DNA from: JAPXSY01 sp034003585
GTDB lineage: Bacteria; Verrucomicrobiota; Kiritimatiellia; RFP12; UBA1067
Direction: 5' to 3'
Assembly (NCBI GenBank): GCA_034003585.1
Contig: JAVEYH010000041.1
Span: 1-26,026 of the forward strand
DNA: 26,026 nt
Within the stretch, counting starts at the first letter, position 1. Every line of letters starts with the position of its first letter. A model generated the notes under the pieces. That model made no database searches, was not told the DNA's origin, and was given only the letters and a program-made list of their open reading frames with translations. This document shows positions 14,600 to 22,019 of the stretch, one piece after another. Made by a program: the position numbers and the translations under genes.

Positions 14600-15802
14600 A
14601 TGGAACGGAGCGCGTTGGCAGAGGAGACGGCTGAGGAAATCCGCAGGCGGGTGTTCGACGAGCCCGGTTTCATGCGCGTGACCCAGGTGACGCGGCGCGG
14701 CGGGAGCGTGTTCCGCGTGAGTCTGCGGCCGGTGGCGCTCCAAGGCGAGCGGCGGTATCAGGGCGAGATGACCGAGGGGGGACAGACCACGGTGAAGAAT
14801 TTTGCCGATGATGCCGCGCGCCGGGGTCTCGAAGAGATGCTGGGCCAGACCGGGCCGCGCGAGCTGCACCTCGTGACCGCCACCGGGGACCTGCATGTGC
14901 GCGTCACCCGGAAAGGCAAGGCCATGGTTTCACGCAGCGCGGCGCTGCAGCGCGAGGCCGAGGCGTGTCCCGCGCACGACCGCGTCAAGCGTCAGCCGCT
15001 GACGGCCTTCGATTCCGGCGCGCTGCTGCGGGTCCTCGGCGTCGCGGATGCGGACGGACGCGTCAAAGCCTCGATGCGCGGCAAGTACGACCAGATCAAC
15101 GAATTTCTCAAGGTGATCGACACGGTTCTCGACGGCCGGGAGGAACGGGAGTTGCGCATCGTGGACTGCGGCTGCGGCCGGGCCTATCTGACGCTGGCGG
15201 TCCACGCCTATCTGACGCGCGTCCGCGGCTACACGGTGCGGGTGTGCGGCATCGACCGCCAGGCCGGCGTGGTGGCCACGGCGCGCCAGCTCGCCGAGAG
15301 TCTGGGCGTCGCCGGAGAGGTCACCTTCCTCGAAGGCGACATCGCGACCTGCGAGCCGGAGTTCAAACCGGATCTGCTGCTGAGCCTGCACGCCTGCGAC
15401 ACCGCCACGGACGAGGCGCTGGCGCGCGGAATCGAGTGGACGTGCCGGTATCTGCTCTGCGCGCCGTGCTGCCAGCACGAGTTGCACAAGACACTCAAAG
15501 AAGGCGGGCCGATGCAAGCGGTGATGCGTCACGGGATCCTGCGCGAACGGCTCGCCGACCTGCTGACCGACACCTTCCGCGCGCAGATTCTGCGCGTGCT
15601 CGGATTCCGTGTCCGCGTGGTGGAGTTCGTCTCCGCCGAAGCCACGGCCCGGAATCTCCTGATCCGGGCCGAATACTGCGTGAAGCCGGGCCAGTCGGTT
15701 GCGGTCAGCGAATATCTCGCGCTGCGGGACTTCTGGAAAGTCACCCCGTGGCTGGAGACGCGCCTGCAGCGTCTGATGGAAAAACACCTGTCCCGTTACT
15801 GA
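14600..15802 (+). CDS. Class I SAM-dependent methyltransferase, PF13679 (METTL25/RRNAD1-like) type
   Basis: 400 residues. ATG 14600 follows GAGGTGAGGAG; an upstream in-frame start at 14492 is rejected because the added residues are unlike protein. The N-terminal 130 residues contain a small domain that may bind RNA or another substrate. The Rossmann domain starts near 160 (KYDQINEFLKVID). Motif I is VDCGCGRAYL (188-197), the acidic residue after strand 2 is in GIDRQ (217-221), and GDIA is at 246-249. LHACDTATD (263-271) and CAPCCQ (287-292) are marks of PF13679, otherwise known from eukaryotic METTL25 and from bacteria. The methyl acceptor is unknown. Its stop overlaps the end of the convergent esterase gene by 7 bp. 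Confidence 0.85.
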   Translation: MERSALAEETAEEIRRRVFDEPGFMRVTQVTRRGGSVFRVSLRPVALQGERRYQGEMTEGGQTTVKNFADDAARRGLEEMLGQTGPRELHLVTATGDLHVRVTRKGKAMVSRSAALQREAEACPAHDRVKRQPLTAFDSGALLRVLGVADADGRVKASMRGKYDQINEFLKVIDTVLDGREERELRIVDCGCGRAYLTLAVHAYLTRVRGYTVRVCGIDRQAGVVATARQLAESLGVAGEVTFLEGDIATCEPEFKPDLLLSLHACDTATDEALARGIEWTCRYLLCAPCCQHELHKTLKEGGPMQAVMRHGILRERLADLLTDTFRAQILRVLGFRVRVVEFVSAEATARNLLIRAEYCVKPGQSVAVSEYLALRDFWKVTPWLETRLQRLMEKHLSRY

Positions 15803-17148
15803 GGCGCGCTCCGGGGCGGCGCGTGCACCACGAACGCGCCAATGCCCAACGCCCCTTCCGCCTCGGGCAGCAGCGTCAGGGTATGCGGCCCGTTGGCGCA
15901 ACCCTGCACCAGCAGCGTGCGCGCTTCTGCAGGCTGCGGCGCATAGGTCTCGGCGAACAACGGATAGGCCTGCCACGTGACCGTGAACGCCTTGGGCATC
16001 GCTTTCTTGAAGTACTTGAACTGCCAGACGCAGCCCCAGTCGTCCTTCTCGATCACGACCCGTCCGGAGGGCGACACGAAACGGTTGGTGTTCCACCCCT
16101 CGCCATCCGACCCCGTCACACTGCCGCGGAGCGTGAAATGCATCGGGTTCGCGTTGGTCGCGGAATCCGGCAGCGCCTGAAGGGTCCACTCCTCCTTAAC
16201 GGGAGCCCTCTCAGAACCGATGTTGTTGATCGCCGGCATCCACGCCGGGCCTTTGCTCGGCCGGGTCATGGCCCAAAGCTCTTTCCTTCCCGCCATCGGC
16301 TGGCCGTCCAGCAAGATGCGGGCGCGGGCGCCGGCCGCGCCGGTGCCGTCGGAGAGCGCGACCACACGGTTGCCGGTGAAGCGCAGGGTCAGACTGCCGT
16401 CCGCGCCCCGCGTCACCTCAGGCGCATTGCCGCCGACCGTCGTGATGGTGCCGGAGGAGTCCGGGTTGTCCCCCAACTCCGGCGCCCGCACCAGCTCCTC
16501 GGCGATGAACCGGGCGTAGAGATCGCATCCCGCGGGCTTCAGGTGCACCGAGTCGGTCAGCAGGTTGGTTGAGGGCAGATTGTGGGCGATCAGATATTCG
16601 CACCACTTCTTGCGCAGATCGATTTTGAGGCAGCGGTGGGTATCCGCCACCTCAAGGATCTTGCGCGTGCGTTCATCGCGTTTGGCGATCAGCTCCTCCG
16701 CCTTTTCCCGTGAGTTGAGATGGCTGGTCCAGAGCACGATTTCCGCAGAAGTGCGCTCGCGCGTGCGTCGGACGATCTCCTCGTACTTGTCGGTCGGGCC
16801 GTACACGTGGAAAAAGAGCAGGTCCGGATACCAGGGGTACAGATCGTGGTCCGCGGTGCGGATCAGCACCTGCGAGCCGTATCCGCCAATCGCGGCGTTC
16901 CGGAACTCGAACCGCACGGTTGGATACCGCTCGTGGAGGCGCTTCTGCACGGTCCGTGTCCAGCCCTGCGCAACGATGGACTGCCCGTAGAACATCACCC
17001 GCACATGCGCGGGGTTTTCCGCCGTCGAGGTCTCCAGTGTTCTCATGGTACGTTGGATATACGCCGCCGTGGGATTCCCGGCCGCCGCCGCGAGCGCGCA
17101 GCCCGCCCCAATCCCCCAGAACCCCATGATCCTTCTCCACCGTCTCAT
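15796..17148 (-). CDS. Secreted SGNH/GDSL-type hydrolase (putative carbohydrate esterase)
   Basis: 450 residues, with AAGGAGG 7 nt before ATG 17148. Residues 1-24 read as a signal peptide. The catalytic domain (about 45-225) shows VMFYGQSIV (51-59) with nucleophile S57 in a GQS variant of the GDS block. GGYGS (88-92) follows as the oxyanion glycine block, and TDSVHLKP (198-205) gives D199 and H202 of the triad. The C-terminal 220 residues are a beta-rich domain of unknown role. Such enzymes often remove acetyl or other acyl groups from plant polysaccharides, which would fit the other secreted hydrolases here, but the substrate is inferred. It has a recognisable promoter at 17194-17223 and converges on the methyltransferase gene. 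Confidence 0.82.
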   Translation of the reverse strand: MRRWRRIMGFWGIGAGCALAAAAGNPTAAYIQRTMRTLETSTAENPAHVRVMFYGQSIVAQGWTRTVQKRLHERYPTVRFEFRNAAIGGYGSQVLIRTADHDLYPWYPDLLFFHVYGPTDKYEEIVRRTRERTSAEIVLWTSHLNSREKAEELIAKRDERTRKILEVADTHRCLKIDLRKKWCEYLIAHNLPSTNLLTDSVHLKPAGCDLYARFIAEELVRAPELGDNPDSSGTITTVGGNAPEVTRGADGSLTLRFTGNRVVALSDGTGAAGARARILLDGQPMAGRKELWAMTRPSKGPAWMPAINNIGSERAPVKEEWTLQALPDSATNANPMHFTLRGSVTGSDGEGWNTNRFVSPSGRVVIEKDDWGCVWQFKYFKKAMPKAFTVTWQAYPLFAETYAPQPAEARTLLVQGCANGPHTLTLLPEAEGALGIGAFVVHAPPRSAPQ

Positions 17149-17193
17149 CCGTCCCCCTCCTTTTCCTCTTCCGCATCTTTACGGATTGTCCGC

Positions 17194-17223
17194 AACATAC
17201 TCCATTACCCGGCGGTGAGGCAA
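17194..17223 (-). promoter_or_regulatory. Promoter of the SGNH hydrolase gene
   Basis: Reading leftward: TTGCCT (17223-17218), an 18-nt spacer, TATGTT (17199-17194). The predicted start near 17187 gives a leader of about 40 nt that holds the strong Shine-Dalgarno. Confidence 0.45.
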
Positions 17224-17234
17224 GCCCGCGGTCT

Positions 17235-17276
17235 CGTACAGAGGGACAGGTATTTCGTACAGAGGGACAGGTATTT
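17235..17276. repeat. Two perfect tandem 21-nt repeats next to a RAYT transposase
   Basis: Unit 17235-17255 is repeated exactly at 17256-17276 (begins CGTACAGAGGGACAGG, ends TATTT). It lies 69 bp upstream of the Y1 transposase start. Short extragenic repeats beside such genes are usually their substrate or a remnant of it, as with REP/BIME elements. Confidence 0.65.
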
Positions 17277-17290
17277 AGAAAAAGATAGGC

Positions 17291-17320
17291 TTGCGGTTCG
17301 CGAAGGGGAAGTGATAAGGT
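17291..17320 (+). promoter_or_regulatory. Candidate promoter of the RAYT transposase
   Basis: TTGCGG (17291-17296), an 18-nt spacer, TAAGGT (17315-17320); predicted start near 17327, some 18 nt before ATG 17345. The boxes are weak individually but share the pattern of other promoters in the window. Confidence 0.35.
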
Positions 17321-17344
17321 GCCGGCAAAAGGAAGGCGGCGGAT

Positions 17345-18367
17345 ATGCGTCACGCGAGACTGAGGGCCGAAGGCGGCGGATGCTACCATGTGGTGAGCCG
17401 GATCGTGGACCGTACCTTCCGCCTGGACGACGCGGAAAAGGAGATTTTCCGGTGCATGATGCGCCGCGCGGAAGCTTTTTGCGGCGTGCGTGTGCTCACC
17501 TACGCGATCCTGTCCAACCATTTCCACCTCCTCATCGAGGTGCCGGAACGCGTAGAGATCGACGAGACCGAGTTGGTACGCCGCATGACGGTCCTCTACG
17601 GGAAAGCGCACGCTGCCGAGACAGTCCGGCAATGGGCGGAATGGTGCAAGACCGGCGCGACGTATCTCGTTGACGAGCAGCAGAATAAGCTCCGGGCACG
17701 GATGTACGACATCAGCGCGTTCGTGAAGACGCTCAAACAACGCTATAGTATGTCGTACAATGGCCGCCACGACCGAAGGGGCACACTCTGGGAGGACCGC
17801 TTCAAAAGCGTGCTCGTCGAGAATTCCGCGAGCGCGAAAGCGGCGGTCGCGGCGTATATCGATCTCAACCCCGTGCGGGCGAAAATCGTCTCCGATCCGA
17901 AAGATTACCGCTGGAGCGGTTACGGCGAAGCCTGCGGCGGCGGACAGGCAGCGCGAAAAGGCCTGATTGCCGTGCATGATTCCCGGTGGCTGGAGCAGTC
18001 CGGCGGCTGGCGGCACGCCCAGAAACGGTACCGCGTGTTACTCTACACGGCGGGCGAGGAGAAACGTGCGGTTCTTGGAGGCCGGGTTGTGCGGCCGGGC
18101 ATCGCGTCGGAAACGGTGGGCCGTGTGCTCGAAAACGGCGGGAAACTGACGCTCCCGCAAGTTTTGCGCTGCCGCGTACGGTACTTCACGGACGGGATGG
18201 CCGTCGGCGGACAGGTGTTCGTAGACACCGTGTTCGAGAGCAACCGACGCTTCTTCGGTCCGCAACGGAGGGACGGTGCGCGGAAAATGCGCTTCGCCGA
18301 CTGGGGGGACCTGCACGTGGCGCGTGCGCTACGGGTGAACGCCGTGCACCTGCCGTCTCCGTCTTGA
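17345..18367 (+). CDS. REP-associated tyrosine (Y1/HUH) transposase, RAYT type
   Basis: 340 residues. The N-terminal 180 residues are an IS200-like Y1 transposase domain: an opening strand CYHVVSRI (13-20), the metal-binding HUH motif in SNHFHLLIE (57-65, H59 and H61), WEDRFKS (149-155), and the catalytic Tyr in AAYIDLNPVRAK (Y171). All expected catalytic residues are present, so it may be active. The C-terminal 150 residues are an extension not found in short IS200 TnpA proteins. It includes an RFFGPQRRDGARKMR-like end that may help DNA recognition. RAYTs are single-copy domesticated relatives of IS200/IS605 transposases that act on nearby short palindromic repeats; no tnpB and no flanking IS ends were seen. 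Preceded by the 21-nt tandem repeats. Confidence 0.88.
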   Translation: MRHARLRAEGGGCYHVVSRIVDRTFRLDDAEKEIFRCMMRRAEAFCGVRVLTYAILSNHFHLLIEVPERVEIDETELVRRMTVLYGKAHAAETVRQWAEWCKTGATYLVDEQQNKLRARMYDISAFVKTLKQRYSMSYNGRHDRRGTLWEDRFKSVLVENSASAKAAVAAYIDLNPVRAKIVSDPKDYRWSGYGEACGGGQAARKGLIAVHDSRWLEQSGGWRHAQKRYRVLLYTAGEEKRAVLGGRVVRPGIASETVGRVLENGGKLTLPQVLRCRVRYFTDGMAVGGQVFVDTVFESNRRFFGPQRRDGARKMRFADWGDLHVARALRVNAVHLPSPS

Positions 18368-18401
18368 CGACGATGTCCCAAAAAAGTGCCGGGAGGAAAC
18401 G

Positions 18402-18959
18402 ATGCGCCTGCGTTCGCTAAAACCCTGTATCGCGATTCTTATGCTGTCGGTGTTTGGCGGCTGTCTGAGCGGTGGGAAACCGCGCGATCTCGCTGTGATC
18501 CGCGATTTCGAACTGGAGCCCTATCTCGGCACCTGGTACGAGATCGCGCGATTGGACCACCGTTTCGAGCGCGGTCTTGATCACTGCCGGGCCGAGTACT
18601 CCCTGCGGGAGGACGGGCGCGTGCGGGTTCTCAACCGCGGACGGCAGACCGCCACCGGCGTGTGGAAAACCGCCGAGGGGGTCGCCCGCTTGAGCGGAGC
18701 CCCGGGCGAGGGAAGTCTCCGCGTAAGCTTTTTCGGCCCCTTCTACGGCGGCTACAACATTCTGGCCTGGCGGCGCGAGACCCCCTCCTACGCGCTGGTC
18801 TGCGGCAACACCCGTGAGTATTTCTGGATTTTGTCGCGTGACCCGCATCTGCCCCCGGAAATGCTGGACGCGATCCTGCCGCAACTCGGCGAGTGGGGTT
18901 TCGCGACCAACCGTCTGATCTGGGTCCGCCAGGACAACCCTGCGGCGCGGGCGCTTTGA
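18402..18959 (+). CDS. blc: Bacterial lipocalin, outer-membrane lipoprotein (Blc-like)
   Basis: 185 residues, with GGGAGG just upstream of the ATG. The signal peptide ends in a lipobox VFGGC, so Cys21 would be lipidated. The next residues (Leu, Ser) do not give an inner-membrane retention signal, so an outer-membrane site is expected. The lipocalin signature GTWYEIARL is at 43-51, and the later strands YNILAW and EYFWILSRDP match bacterial lipocalins. Blc proteins bind fatty acids or lysophospholipids and are linked to envelope stress. The gene starts 34 bp after the RAYT stop with no clear promoter between, so read-through from the transposase promoter is possible. Confidence 0.9.
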   Translation: MRLRSLKPCIAILMLSVFGGCLSGGKPRDLAVIRDFELEPYLGTWYEIARLDHRFERGLDHCRAEYSLREDGRVRVLNRGRQTATGVWKTAEGVARLSGAPGEGSLRVSFFGPFYGGYNILAWRRETPSYALVCGNTREYFWILSRDPHLPPEMLDAILPQLGEWGFATNRLIWVRQDNPAARAL

Positions 18960-18962
18960 CTC

Positions 18963-18991
18963 TTGCGTTTGGCGGCGCAACCGTGTACCGT
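18963..18991 (+). promoter_or_regulatory. Promoter of the hydG-AEC unit
   Basis: TTGCGT (18963-18968), a 17-nt spacer, TACCGT (18986-18991). Predicted start near 18998, which leaves a leader of about 135 nt before hydG. Confidence 0.4.
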
Positions 18992-19044
18992 GGGCGCGTT
19001 TTCTGAGGCGGAGGAGCTTGGCTCTGACCCGAGGAACCGCGTAT

Positions 19045-19091
19045 CCGGCAGACCGCCTGCCGGTGCGGCCGCTTTTCCGGACCCGTTCCGG
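19045..19091 (+). other. Two hairpins in the long 5' leader of hydG
   Basis: CCGGCAG-accgc-CTGCCGG (19045-19063) has a perfect 7-bp stem. CCGGA-cccgt-TCCGG (19077-19091) has a 5-bp stem. Both fall between the predicted start and the hydG Shine-Dalgarno. They could be a control element or simple GC-rich folding; I recognise no known riboswitch class. Confidence 0.35.
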
Positions 19092-19132
19092 CAACCTCCC
19101 CGCCCCACAAAGATCGAACCGAGGAGGGCCTC

Positions 19133-20671
19133 ATGACCGCACAGACTCCGACACCCGCGCCGCTGCGCCGTTTCGCCAACGCGGCCGACTACCGCAAGCG
19201 TTTCATCCTCCGGGAGCAGATCGACCGCTATTTGCCCAACGGCCGGCATTACATCGACGAGAAGGAGTTGGAAAGGTTCCTCGCCGCCGCCGCCGCACCC
19301 GCGAGCGACCCGGTCCGCGTCCGCGAGATCCTCGCGAAATCGCGCGCCATCGAGACCCTGCTGCCCGAAGAGACCGCGGTCCTGATCCACGTGACCGACC
19401 CCGCCCTGCTCGATGAGATGGAGGCCACGGCTTTGGCGATCAAACACGCGGTTTATGACAACCGCATCGTGATGTTCGCCCCGCTCTATATGAGCAATCT
19501 CTGCGTCAACCGCTGCGCCTACTGCGGGTTCCGTTGCGGCAATGAGGATCAGAAGCGCCGCATGCTGACCATGGACGAGGTCCGGCAGGAGATCGACGTG
19601 CTGGCCGGCAAGATCGGCCACAAACGCCTGATCGCCGTCTACGGCGAACACCCCGACACCTCGACCGACTATTTCGCCGAGACGATCCGCACCGTTTACG
19701 CGCGCCAGGTCAAGTCGCCCAAAGGCACGCCGGTCGGCATCCGGCGCGTGAACGTCAACGCGGCGCCGCTGCCCATCGAGGACCTGCGCGTGCTCAAGCA
19801 GGTCGGCATCGGCACCTTCCAGGTCTTTCAGGAGACGTACCACCGCGCGACGTACGCGCGTCTGCATCCCGCCGACACCGTGAAAGGCGATTACGACTGG
19901 CGCACCACCTGTTTCCACCGCGCTCTGGAGGCGGGTGTGGATGACGTGGGCATGGGCGTGCTGTACGGTCTGTACGACTGGAAGTTCGAGCTGCTCGCCT
20001 CGCTCTGCCACGCGCGCGACCTCGAACGCCAGTTCGGCATCGGCCCGCACACGATCTCCTTCCCGCGGCTGGAACCCGCCAGCGGCACGGACCTGCCGAC
20101 CACCTCGCCCTACCGGATCGATGACGCCACCTTCCGCCGCATCCTCATCATCACGCGCCTCTCCGTGCCGTACACCGGCATGATCGTGACCTGCCGCGAG
20201 CGGCCCGAATCGCGCGACGCGTTCGTGCGCTGCGGCATCACCCAGATGGACGCGAGCAGCAACATCGCGATCAAAGGCTACAGCGACTTCGCCAGCGAGA
20301 CCCACCAGGAAAAGGACCGGCAGCAGTTTGTGCTCTCGGACACGCGGACCCTCGAAGAGCTGATCGCGCACCTGGCGCGCGAAGGCATCATCACCTCCTT
20401 CTGCACCGCCGGGTACCGCTGCGGACGCACCGGCGGCTGCATCATGGACGCGCTCAAGACCGGCAAGGAGGGCAAGTTCTGCAAGATCAACGCGGTGCTC
20501 ACCTTCCGCGAGTGGCTCGACGATTTCGCCAGTGCCGCCACGCGCACTTTGTGCGAGCCGGTGCTGCGGCGGGAACTGGCTGAGATCGAGGCGACCCTGC
20601 CGAAATTCTACCCGACCGTCAAAGAGCACTACGACCGGATCGGCAACGGCGAGCGCGACCTCTTCTTCTGA
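19133..20671 (+). CDS. hydG: HydG, radical-SAM tyrosine lyase for [FeFe]-hydrogenase H-cluster assembly (variant auxiliary-cluster motif)
   Basis: 512 residues, GAGGAGGG a few bases before the ATG. HydG cleaves tyrosine to make the CO and CN ligands of the H-cluster, using a radical-SAM [4Fe-4S] cluster and a second auxiliary cluster. Seen: the radical-SAM motif CVNRCAYC (C124, C128, C131), the full-length ThiH/HydG barrel, and the C-terminal region from 420 to 465 (SFCTAGYRCGRTGGC, then KFCKINAVLTF). The family motif CX2CX22C is kept in spacing (C424, position 427, C450) but position 427 is Gly rather than Cys; extra cysteines lie at 430 and 436. hydE, hydF and the hydrogenase are not in the window. 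The next gene begins 14 bp downstream. Confidence 0.9.
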   Translation: MTAQTPTPAPLRRFANAADYRKRFILREQIDRYLPNGRHYIDEKELERFLAAAAAPASDPVRVREILAKSRAIETLLPEETAVLIHVTDPALLDEMEATALAIKHAVYDNRIVMFAPLYMSNLCVNRCAYCGFRCGNEDQKRRMLTMDEVRQEIDVLAGKIGHKRLIAVYGEHPDTSTDYFAETIRTVYARQVKSPKGTPVGIRRVNVNAAPLPIEDLRVLKQVGIGTFQVFQETYHRATYARLHPADTVKGDYDWRTTCFHRALEAGVDDVGMGVLYGLYDWKFELLASLCHARDLERQFGIGPHTISFPRLEPASGTDLPTTSPYRIDDATFRRILIITRLSVPYTGMIVTCRERPESRDAFVRCGITQMDASSNIAIKGYSDFASETHQEKDRQQFVLSDTRTLEELIAHLAREGIITSFCTAGYRCGRTGGCIMDALKTGKEGKFCKINAVLTFREWLDDFASAATRTLCEPVLRRELAEIEATLPKFYPTVKEHYDRIGNGERDLFF

Positions 20672-20685
20672 CGGACCGATTTGCC

Positions 20686-21645
20686 ATGCTCTCCCTTTTC
20701 ATCCGCATGCTGCCGCTGGTGCTGCTGACTCTGGCCGGAGGCGCGCTGACCCGTTTCCGATGGATGGACGCGGCCTTCAACCGCCAGCTCTCCCTGATCA
20801 TGCTGAATCTGTTCTATCCCTGCCTCATCGTCAGCGCGATCGTGCGGAACTTCACCTGGGAGAGCCTGCTGCGCGAGGGGCTCGTGCCGCTCTGTACCGC
20901 AGGCATCCTGCTCACCGGATGGCTGGTCGGCTGCCTCGCGCGTCCGCTGCTCAAGCGCCACCCCCTGCCCACGCGCCGGAGTTTCCACTTCCTCTGCATG
21001 ATGAACAACTACTCCTTCCTGCCCATCCTGATGGCGGCCTCCCTGTGGGGCGAGAAGGCCGTGGCCCTGATCCTTTTCGCCAGCCTAGGCGCGGAGGCGT
21101 GCGCCTGGACGCTGGGTGTCCGGACCCTGACCGGCCTGCGGAGAACCCGCGGGGTTCTGCGGCAGATGATGAGTGTCCCGATGGCGGCGCTGTTCTGTTC
21201 TTTCGCCATCCTGGCCGTGCGCCACCTCTGTGCCCGCCACGGCTGTCTGCCCGCGGGACACTCGCTCGCGGGCCAGGGCTTGGCAGCCCTGCTGGAGACG
21301 TGCCGCATGGCGGGTAACGCGACCATCCCCGCCTCGGCGCTGGTCTGCGGCGCGCGCATCGCCATGCTGCACCCCGGCAGATTGCTCGCACCGCTCACCG
21401 CGGGTCTCAGCCTGCTGCGTCTGGTGCTCATCCCGGCCCTTTGCGTCGGCGGCCTCGCGCTCGTGCCCATGCCGTTCGAGACCCGCCGGGTGCTGCTGCT
21501 GCTCGCGGTCCAACCCGCCGCCATGATCAGCATCCCCTTTGCCGAAGCCTACGGGGGCGACGCGGACTTTTCCGCCGCCGCGGTCCTCGTCACCCACCTG
21601 CTCTGCCTGGCCACCATTCCGTTTTGGCTGGCGTTCGCCATGTAG
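20686..21645 (+). CDS. AEC-family (auxin efflux carrier-like) permease
   Basis: 319 residues, the usual length for AEC permeases, with about ten hydrophobic segments along its length. The opening LPLVLLTLAGGALTRFRWMD and NLFYPCLIVSAIVRNF, and the mid-protein LCMMNNYSFLPILMA, fit the family pattern of paired five-helix halves with a broken helix. Bacterial AEC proteins export or exchange small organic anions such as malate and other carboxylates. The substrate here is unknown; a fermentation acid would suit its place behind hydG, but that is inference. The start has no good Shine-Dalgarno and lies 14 bp after the hydG stop, so translation is probably coupled to hydG. Confidence 0.82.
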   Translation: MLSLFIRMLPLVLLTLAGGALTRFRWMDAAFNRQLSLIMLNLFYPCLIVSAIVRNFTWESLLREGLVPLCTAGILLTGWLVGCLARPLLKRHPLPTRRSFHFLCMMNNYSFLPILMAASLWGEKAVALILFASLGAEACAWTLGVRTLTGLRRTRGVLRQMMSVPMAALFCSFAILAVRHLCARHGCLPAGHSLAGQGLAALLETCRMAGNATIPASALVCGARIAMLHPGRLLAPLTAGLSLLRLVLIPALCVGGLALVPMPFETRRVLLLLAVQPAAMISIPFAEAYGGDADFSAAAVLVTHLLCLATIPFWLAFAM

Positions 21646-21720
21646 ACCGGAACGGAGCCCGCCCCTCCAACATCCCGGAAAAAGGAGCGTTTCCGCAACC
21701 GGAGGGGACCCGGGCGTCGC

Positions 21721-21749
21721 TTGGCATGCCGCAATCGTCATGGTATGCT
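21721..21749 (+). promoter_or_regulatory. Promoter of the PAS-like gene
   Basis: TTGGCA (21721-21726), a 17-nt spacer, TATGCT (21744-21749). Predicted start near 21756, about 40 nt before ATG 21795. Confidence 0.45.
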
Positions 21750-21794
21750 TCGGACGTGCGCCGCGACACACGCGCCGCGGCAGCGGGAGGGGAA

Positions 21795-21919
21795 ATGAGC
21801 CACACCACGCCAAACGGAAAGCCGGACGGGCGGGAGACCTACGTCTACCGCGTCAACGCCCAAGACGAGATCGTCTGGGTCAGCGAGAACTGGCAGGCTT
21901 TCGCTGACGCCAATTGCGG
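21795..21919 (+). CDS. N-terminal fragment of a PAS-like sensor protein (cut by the N gap)
   Basis: Only 41 residues are visible. GGGAGGGGAA precedes the ATG and a promoter lies upstream, so this is a real gene start. The text YVYRVNAQDEIVWVSENWQAF (positions about 15-35) matches the first strands of a PAS fold as found in small PAS-like proteins and in the front part of sensor kinases. The rest, including any output domain, is lost in the 100-N gap or lies in unsequenced DNA. Because the next known gene runs toward it from the right, the gene must end inside the gap region; its true length depends on the real size of the gap. Confidence 0.5.
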
Positions 21920-22019
21920 NNNNNNNNNNNNNNNNNNNNNNNNNNNNNNNNNNNNNNNNNNNNNNNNNNNNNNNNNNNNNNNNNNNNNNNNNNNNNNNNN
22001 NNNNNNNNNNNNNNNNNNN
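21920..22019. other. Assembly gap, 100 N
   Basis: Exactly 100 N, the conventional filler for a scaffold join of unknown size. It interrupts the 3' ends of two convergent genes. Translations running through it are not real. Confidence 0.99.

Noticed and set aside
17235..17276. CRISPR array
   Set aside because: Only two units, directly abutting with no spacers, and no cas genes.
17235..18400. Complete IS200/IS605 insertion sequence
   Set aside because: No tnpB, no recognisable left and right end hairpins flanking the gene; the protein fits the single-copy RAYT type better.
18992..19132. TPP, cobalamin or SAM riboswitch in the hydG leader
   Set aside because: None of the conserved core sequences of those classes could be found; only simple hairpins are visible.
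18788..20629. 613-codon minus-strand frame across lipocalin and hydG
   Set aside because: Antisense shadow; hydG and the lipocalin are supported by motifs and ribosome sites.
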